Source of the DNA: SG8-40 sp035528435
Lineage (GTDB): Bacteria; Pseudomonadota; Gammaproteobacteria; Burkholderiales; Eutrophovitaceae
Length of the DNA: 8,956 nt
Direction of reading: 5' to 3'
Assembly (NCBI GenBank): GCA_035528435.1
Contig: DATKYN010000164.1
Coordinates: 1 to 8,956 of the forward strand
Both the position numbers and the translations under genes were made by a program. The notes under the pieces were generated by a model, which made no database searches, had not been told where the DNA came from, and saw only the letters and a program-made list of their open reading frames with translations. Shown one piece after another: positions 5,093 through 8,956 of the stretch. Within the stretch, counting starts at the first letter, position 1. Every line of letters starts with the position of its first letter.

Positions 5093-7828
5093 ATGAGCAG
5101 CGATACAGAAATGCAAAAGAAGAATATCTGGCACGCAATGGCGGTTGAGGACGCCATTGATGCTTTGCGTACGCATATAAACGGTCTCTCCAGTGAGGAA
5201 GCCGCAGCGCGGTTCGAAACGTATGGACCGAATCGCCTGCCGGAACCCGCGAAAAGAAGCGCGCTGATCCGCTTCATGTTGCATTTTCATAATATTCTCA
5301 TCTACGTTCTTCTTGGTTCCGCACTGATCACTGCGGCGCTCGGCCACTTCATTGATATGTCCGTGATTCTGGCGGTGGTCGTTGCCAATGCCGTCATTGG
5401 CTTCATCCAGGAAGGCAAAGCGGAAAAGGCGATGGTTGCCATCCGCAAAATGCTCGCTTTGAAAGCATCCGTCCTGCGAGGCGGGGAACGACGGGCGATT
5501 GCAGGTGACGCTCTTGTTCCCGGTGACATCGTATTGCTCGGGGCGGGAGACAAAGTGCCTGCGGATCTCCGACTTCTTCGAGCCCACGGTCTTCAGATTC
5601 AGGAGTCGATTCTGACCGGCGAGTCAGTGCCGGTGGAGAAACATATTCGTCCCGTACAGCGCGACGCGCTGCTCGGTGACAGGGCATGCATCGCCTATAG
5701 CGGCACCCTGGTAACCAGCGGACTCGGCAGAGGGGTGGTCGTCGCGACCGGAGTCGATTCGGAGATCGGCCGGATCAGCGGGATGCTCTCCACGGTCGAA
5801 ACGCTGACCACACCGCTTGTCCGGCAGATAGATGCATTTGCGCGCTGGCTCACCGTCCTGATTCTTTTGATCGCCGCGGTCCTGCTGATCTTCGGTTATT
5901 TTGTCGAGCATTTCGAATTCGCTGAATTGTTCATGGCGGTGGTGGGTTTGTCGGTCGCCGCGATACCGGAGGGGTTGCCTGCGGTCCTGACAATCACGCT
6001 GGCTGTCGGTGTTCAGGCCATGGCCCGGCGCAATGCCATTGTGCGGCGCCTGCCTGCCATCGAGACGTTGGGCTCCGTCTCGGTGATCTGCACAGACAAG
6101 ACAGGCACCCTGACCCGCAACGAGATGATGGTCGCCTCTGTTGTGACCCAGGCTCATGCCTTCTCGCTGGAAGGGGTCGGCTACGAGCCGACGGGCGCCG
6201 TCAAACTCAACGATGCCGCCGTCAGCGCACGCGAACACCGGGTACTCGAAGAACTGGGGCGTTCAGCAGTCCTGTGCAACGATGCGTCATTGCACGAGCG
6301 GGACAGCGTATGGCACGTCGAAGGCGATCCGATGGAGGGCGCCCTTCTCGCGCTGTCGGGCAAGGTCGGCATCGATATGCGAGAGGAACTCACACACTGG
6401 ACGCGCACCGACACGATACCCTTCGATGCCAAACACCGGTTCATGGCGACGCTCAATCATGACGACCAGAACCATGCTTTCGTATCCGTGAAAGGAGCGC
6501 CGGAGCAGATACTGTCGATGTGCAGCGAACAGCGCACGATTACAGGCGGAGCCGAGCCCATAAACCTGGACTATTGGCATAGCAAAGCGGACAGTGTCGC
6601 GGCGCAGGGGCAACGTGTGCTGGCGTTCGCGGTGAAGCCGGTTACCCCGGAACATACCGTTCTTGAGTTTTCCGACGTGGAGAAAGGACTCATTCTGATC
6701 GGTCTTGTCGGGCTTATCGACCCCCCGCGTCCGGAAGCAATCGACGCGGTCGCCGAGTGTCACCACGCCGGAATGCGCGTGAAAATGATTACCGGGGATC
6801 ACAAGGGCACCGCCGCCGCCATCGGCAAGCAGATTGGCTTGCTGAATCCGGACAAGGTACTGACCGGGAGCGACCTGGACATCATGGGCGACGCCGCACT
6901 GGCGGCTGCCGTACTGGAGACGGACATCTTCGCGCGTACCAGCCCGGAGCATAAGCTCAGGCTGGTCATGGCGCTGCAAGCGCACGGCCTGACCGTCGCA
7001 ATGACGGGAGACGGCGTAAACGACGCACCCGCCCTCAAGCGCGCCGACGCCGGCATCGCCATGGGGTTGAAAGGCAGCGAAGCCGCCAAGGAGGCGGCGG
7101 AACTCGTTCTTGCCGACGACAATTTTGTTTCTATCGCCGCCGCTGTGCGCGAGGGGCGCACCGTTTACGACAACATCAAGAAAGTCATCAGCTGGACCTT
7201 ACCGACCAACGCGGGTGAAGCAATGACAATCATCGTCGCGCTGCTTTTCGGCATGACGCTGCCGATCACCCCGGTGCAGATACTGTGGGTCAACCTCATC
7301 ACCGCGATCACACTCGGGCTGGCGCTCGCGTTCGAGCCCACTGAAGAGAACACCATGCGGCGACCGCCCCGGCCGAGAAACGAGCCGCTACTCACCGGAG
7401 ACCTGGGATGGCACATCATTTTCGTTTCCACGTTGTTTCTTGCCGGCGTATTCGGCATCTACACCTACTCTATCGATCGCGGGTATTCGATTGAGCTCGC
7501 GCGCACGATCACCATGAACACGCTCGTGGTCATGGAAATTTTCCATCTGTTCTTTATACGAAACATCTACGGGACGTCGCTCACCTGGAAGGCGGTGCGC
7601 GGCACCAGAGTCGTGTGGGCAACCGTTATAAGTGTGACCGCCGCGCAGTTCGCCATTACCTACCTGCCGCCTTTGCAGCGAATATTCAGCACACAACCCG
7701 TACCATTTCTCGACGGTGTTGTCATCGTTGCTGTCGGCGTCGCGCTGTTCGCGATCATTGAAACGGAAAAACAACTTCGCTTTCGTTTGCGCGAACTTCG
7801 AACGCCGCGACGCGGGCCAATACCATGA
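5093..7828 (+). CDS. P2-type (Ca2+-pump-like) cation-transporting P-type ATPase
   Basis: This 911-residue inner-membrane pump moves a cation using ATP. In order: N-terminal cation-ATPase domain (about 12-80), membrane pair M1-M2 (about 68-107), actuator domain with TGES (175-178), M3-M4 with PEGLP (292-296), phosphorylation motif DKTGT with D335, nucleotide-binding domain with KGAP (467-470), MITGD (565-569), hinge TGDGVNDAP (638-646), and a six-helix C-terminal block. Compared with SERCA, metal ligands E293 (M4), N706 and E709 (M5), N734 and T737 (M6) and E815 (M8) are kept, but A738 replaces the Asp shared by both Ca2+ sites. The ion is therefore uncertain: Ca2+, Mn2+, Mg2+ or a monovalent ion are all possible. 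A TAG at 5084 blocks any upstream start; the ATG has only a weak ribosome site. It lacks the N-terminal metal-binding domain of P1B pumps. Confidence 0.95.
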   Translation: MSSDTEMQKKNIWHAMAVEDAIDALRTHINGLSSEEAAARFETYGPNRLPEPAKRSALIRFMLHFHNILIYVLLGSALITAALGHFIDMSVILAVVVANAVIGFIQEGKAEKAMVAIRKMLALKASVLRGGERRAIAGDALVPGDIVLLGAGDKVPADLRLLRAHGLQIQESILTGESVPVEKHIRPVQRDALLGDRACIAYSGTLVTSGLGRGVVVATGVDSEIGRISGMLSTVETLTTPLVRQIDAFARWLTVLILLIAAVLLIFGYFVEHFEFAELFMAVVGLSVAAIPEGLPAVLTITLAVGVQAMARRNAIVRRLPAIETLGSVSVICTDKTGTLTRNEMMVASVVTQAHAFSLEGVGYEPTGAVKLNDAAVSAREHRVLEELGRSAVLCNDASLHERDSVWHVEGDPMEGALLALSGKVGIDMREELTHWTRTDTIPFDAKHRFMATLNHDDQNHAFVSVKGAPEQILSMCSEQRTITGGAEPINLDYWHSKADSVAAQGQRVLAFAVKPVTPEHTVLEFSDVEKGLILIGLVGLIDPPRPEAIDAVAECHHAGMRVKMITGDHKGTAAAIGKQIGLLNPDKVLTGSDLDIMGDAALAAAVLETDIFARTSPEHKLRLVMALQAHGLTVAMTGDGVNDAPALKRADAGIAMGLKGSEAAKEAAELVLADDNFVSIAAAVREGRTVYDNIKKVISWTLPTNAGEAMTIIVALLFGMTLPITPVQILWVNLITAITLGLALAFEPTEENTMRRPPRPRNEPLLTGDLGWHIIFVSTLFLAGVFGIYTYSIDRGYSIELARTITMNTLVVMEIFHLFFIRNIYGTSLTWKAVRGTRVVWATVISVTAAQFAITYLPPLQRIFSTQPVPFLDGVVIVAVGVALFAIIETEKQLRFRLRELRTPRRGPIP

Positions 7829-7843
7829 ACAAGGATCCTGACA

Positions 7844-7981
7844 ATGGGTTATTCCAGCATTCTGTACGTTGGTACTGGGTCCAGACATGAAAGGAATCTC
7901 GAGATGAGCACGGACTCGAATGATCGCTCTCTGAACGCGTTCCTCCCGGAAGCCGTTCAGCCTGTGGCAAACCGGCGGTGA
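7844..7981 (+). CDS. Possible small ORF or gene remnant of unknown function
   Basis: A 45-codon frame opens with ATG at 7844, eight bases after AAGGA (7831-7835), and ends with TGA at 7979-7981. A second in-frame ATG at 7904 has its own AAAGGA eight bases before it and would give 25 residues. The first residues, MGYSSILYVGTGSRHE, faintly recall the start of universal stress proteins (a short beta strand followed by a small-residue turn). That would make this a truncated UspA remnant, but the match is too short to trust. It may also be chance; there is no membrane segment or known domain. Confidence 0.25.
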   Translation: MGYSSILYVGTGSRHERNLEMSTDSNDRSLNAFLPEAVQPVANRR

Positions 7982-8127
7982 ATGCAGTAGTGTTATTACC
8001 GACATGCGACCCAATAACTAATGAGCGAACGGGAGGGAGGCCGGAAGGCGCTTTGATACCCGATATTTTCAGCCCGCCGCGAGACGAATACCAAAAAGCC
8101 GGTTTCGGGATAGGGAAATAGATCGGC

Positions 8128-8132
8128 TGAGG
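8128..8132 (+). promoter_or_regulatory. Ribosome binding site of the amidohydrolase gene
   Basis: TGAGG lies seven bases before the ATG at 8140. The first three bases of it are also an in-frame TGA stop, so the coding frame cannot begin further upstream. Confidence 0.55.
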
Positions 8133-8139
8133 CTTACTT

Positions 8140-8956
8140 ATGACCAAACCCTGTCTCGGTCCCGATCCAAGGCCCCGTGCGCCGAAGTTCTCCGTGCCTG
8201 TCGGGGCCTGTGACTGCCATGCACACGTACTCGGGCCGCCGGAGAAGTATCCCTATGTCGCCGCGCGTTCCTACACGCCACCGACTGCCTTGCTGGAGGA
8301 TTACCAGGCACTGCATCGGGTATTGGGGATAGAAAGAGCCGTAATCGTCCAGCCGTCGGTTCACGGTACCGACAATCAGGTTACGCTCGACGGAATCGCC
8401 GGATACGGCTCCAACGCTCGTGGCATTGCCGTCGTCGAGGCCGATGTTGATGATCGCGAACTGGCGCGGCTCCACGCAGGCGGTATTCGCGGCGTGCGGC
8501 TGAATTTGTTGTTCGGTGGCGGCGTCGGCTTGCAGGCACTCGAACCGCTGTCAGAACGCATTGCCAACCTGGGATGGCACGTCCAGCTATTGCTCGATGC
8601 CCGTAATCTGGTCGAACTGGCGCCCCGGTTGCGTCAACTGCCGGTTGCAGTTGTGGTCGACCATATGGGACACATGAACGTGGCGCACGGTATTGACCAC
8701 CCCGGATTTCAGGCGCTGCTGGAACTGGTTCGGGATGGCACATGCTGGATCAAGCTCTCTGGCAATTACCGGATCTCGGCCTCGGGTCCGCCTTACGCGG
8801 ATGCAATTCCATTCGCACGCGCGCTGATCGAAGCCGCTCCAGACCATATGGTGTGGGGAACCGACTGGCCGCATCCTGCACTGGAGGACTTCATGCCAAA
8901 TGACGGCGATCTGCTCGACGCGCTCGACGACTACGCACCGGAGGCAGACCTGAAGC
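8140..8956 (+). CDS. LigI-like amidohydrolase (metal-independent lactonase type), 5' part
   Basis: The frame is open from ATG 8140 to the window edge: 272 codons, with perhaps 10-40 missing. It is a TIM-barrel Amidohydro_2 protein. C24-D25-C26-H27-A28-H29 is the strand-1 HxH motif, VVVDHMGH (171-178) supplies H175, and WGTDWPHP (239-246) supplies D242, the catalytic Asp. The overall order (GVRLN, GWHV, DHMG, GTDWPHP, then MPNDGDLLD) follows 2-pyrone-4,6-dicarboxylate hydrolase LigI and the related galactarolactone enzymes, which open or isomerise lactones without a metal. It has no signal peptide and should be cytoplasmic. Where LigI has a substrate-binding Tyr after the GWHV strand, this protein has LLLDARNL, so its lactone substrate may differ; this comparison is from memory. 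The neighbour that would tell its pathway lies outside the window. Confidence 0.88.
   Translation, partial: MTKPCLGPDPRPRAPKFSVPVGACDCHAHVLGPPEKYPYVAARSYTPPTALLEDYQALHRVLGIERAVIVQPSVHGTDNQVTLDGIAGYGSNARGIAVVEADVDDRELARLHAGGIRGVRLNLLFGGGVGLQALEPLSERIANLGWHVQLLLDARNLVELAPRLRQLPVAVVVDHMGHMNVAHGIDHPGFQALLELVRDGTCWIKLSGNYRISASGPPYADAIPFARALIEAAPDHMVWGTDWPHPALEDFMPNDGDLLDALDDYAPEADLK

Larger units (their letters stand above)
7829..8139. other. Intergenic region between the ATPase and amidohydrolase genes
   Basis: These 311 bases hold no established gene. The left part contains one small open frame with a plausible ribosome site, listed separately. The right part (about 7982-8127) shows no gene, no clear promoter pair and no hairpin-plus-T-run terminator for the ATPase gene. 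Confidence 0.5.

Noticed and set aside
4754..5587. A 277-codon minus-strand frame across the divergent gap and the start of the ATPase gene
   Set aside because: It overlaps both the isomerase-like gene's start region and the conserved ATPase N terminus, and its translation has no family character.
6287..6985. A 232-codon minus-strand frame inside the ATPase gene
   Set aside because: It lies wholly opposite the conserved nucleotide-binding domain; it is a shadow of real coding sequence.

Overview
The window looks like a piece of a GC-rich Gram-negative chromosome, most likely a proteobacterium (Pseudomonadota, beta or gamma class). The reasons are the high-GC codon use, strong AGGAGG-type ribosome sites, a Tat-exported molybdoenzyme, and a KatG whose wording (for example IMTDADMAMKMDP before the distal Arg) matches proteobacterial KatGs as I remember them. 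The organism cannot be named from the sequence alone.

Layout from left to right: the 3' end of a flavin reductase-family gene (1-357); a gap of about 390 bases with no convincing gene; a Tat-signal molybdopterin oxidoreductase of the sulfite-oxidase fold (749-1447); an AT-richer regulatory gap of about 310 bases with two near-perfect palindromes; a complete catalase-peroxidase katG (1761-3929) closed by a textbook rho-independent terminator (4003-4044); a convergent minus-strand gene for a DsbA/2-hydroxychromene-2-carboxylate isomerase-like protein (4113-4757); a divergent intergenic region of about 335 bases with a 9-bp-arm inverted repeat; a complete P2-type cation-pumping ATPase of 911 residues (5093-7828); a gap of about 310 bases that may hold a small ORF; and the first 272 codons of a LigI-like amidohydrolase (8140 to the window end).

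Every intact gene stands alone, with gaps of about 180-390 bases. They look like separate transcription units rather than an operon. Two loose themes can be inferred. One is peroxide and oxidative stress (KatG, perhaps the periplasmic molybdoenzyme if it works like MsrP). The other is turnover of aromatic or lactone compounds (flavin reductase-family protein, HCCA-isomerase-like protein, LigI-like hydrolase).

I see no mobile element, CRISPR array, tRNA, rRNA or clear multi-gene novel system. The points most worth a second look are the P-type ATPase, whose membrane helix 6 has Ala where Ca2+ pumps have a central metal-binding Asp, and the three palindromes in the gene-free stretches.
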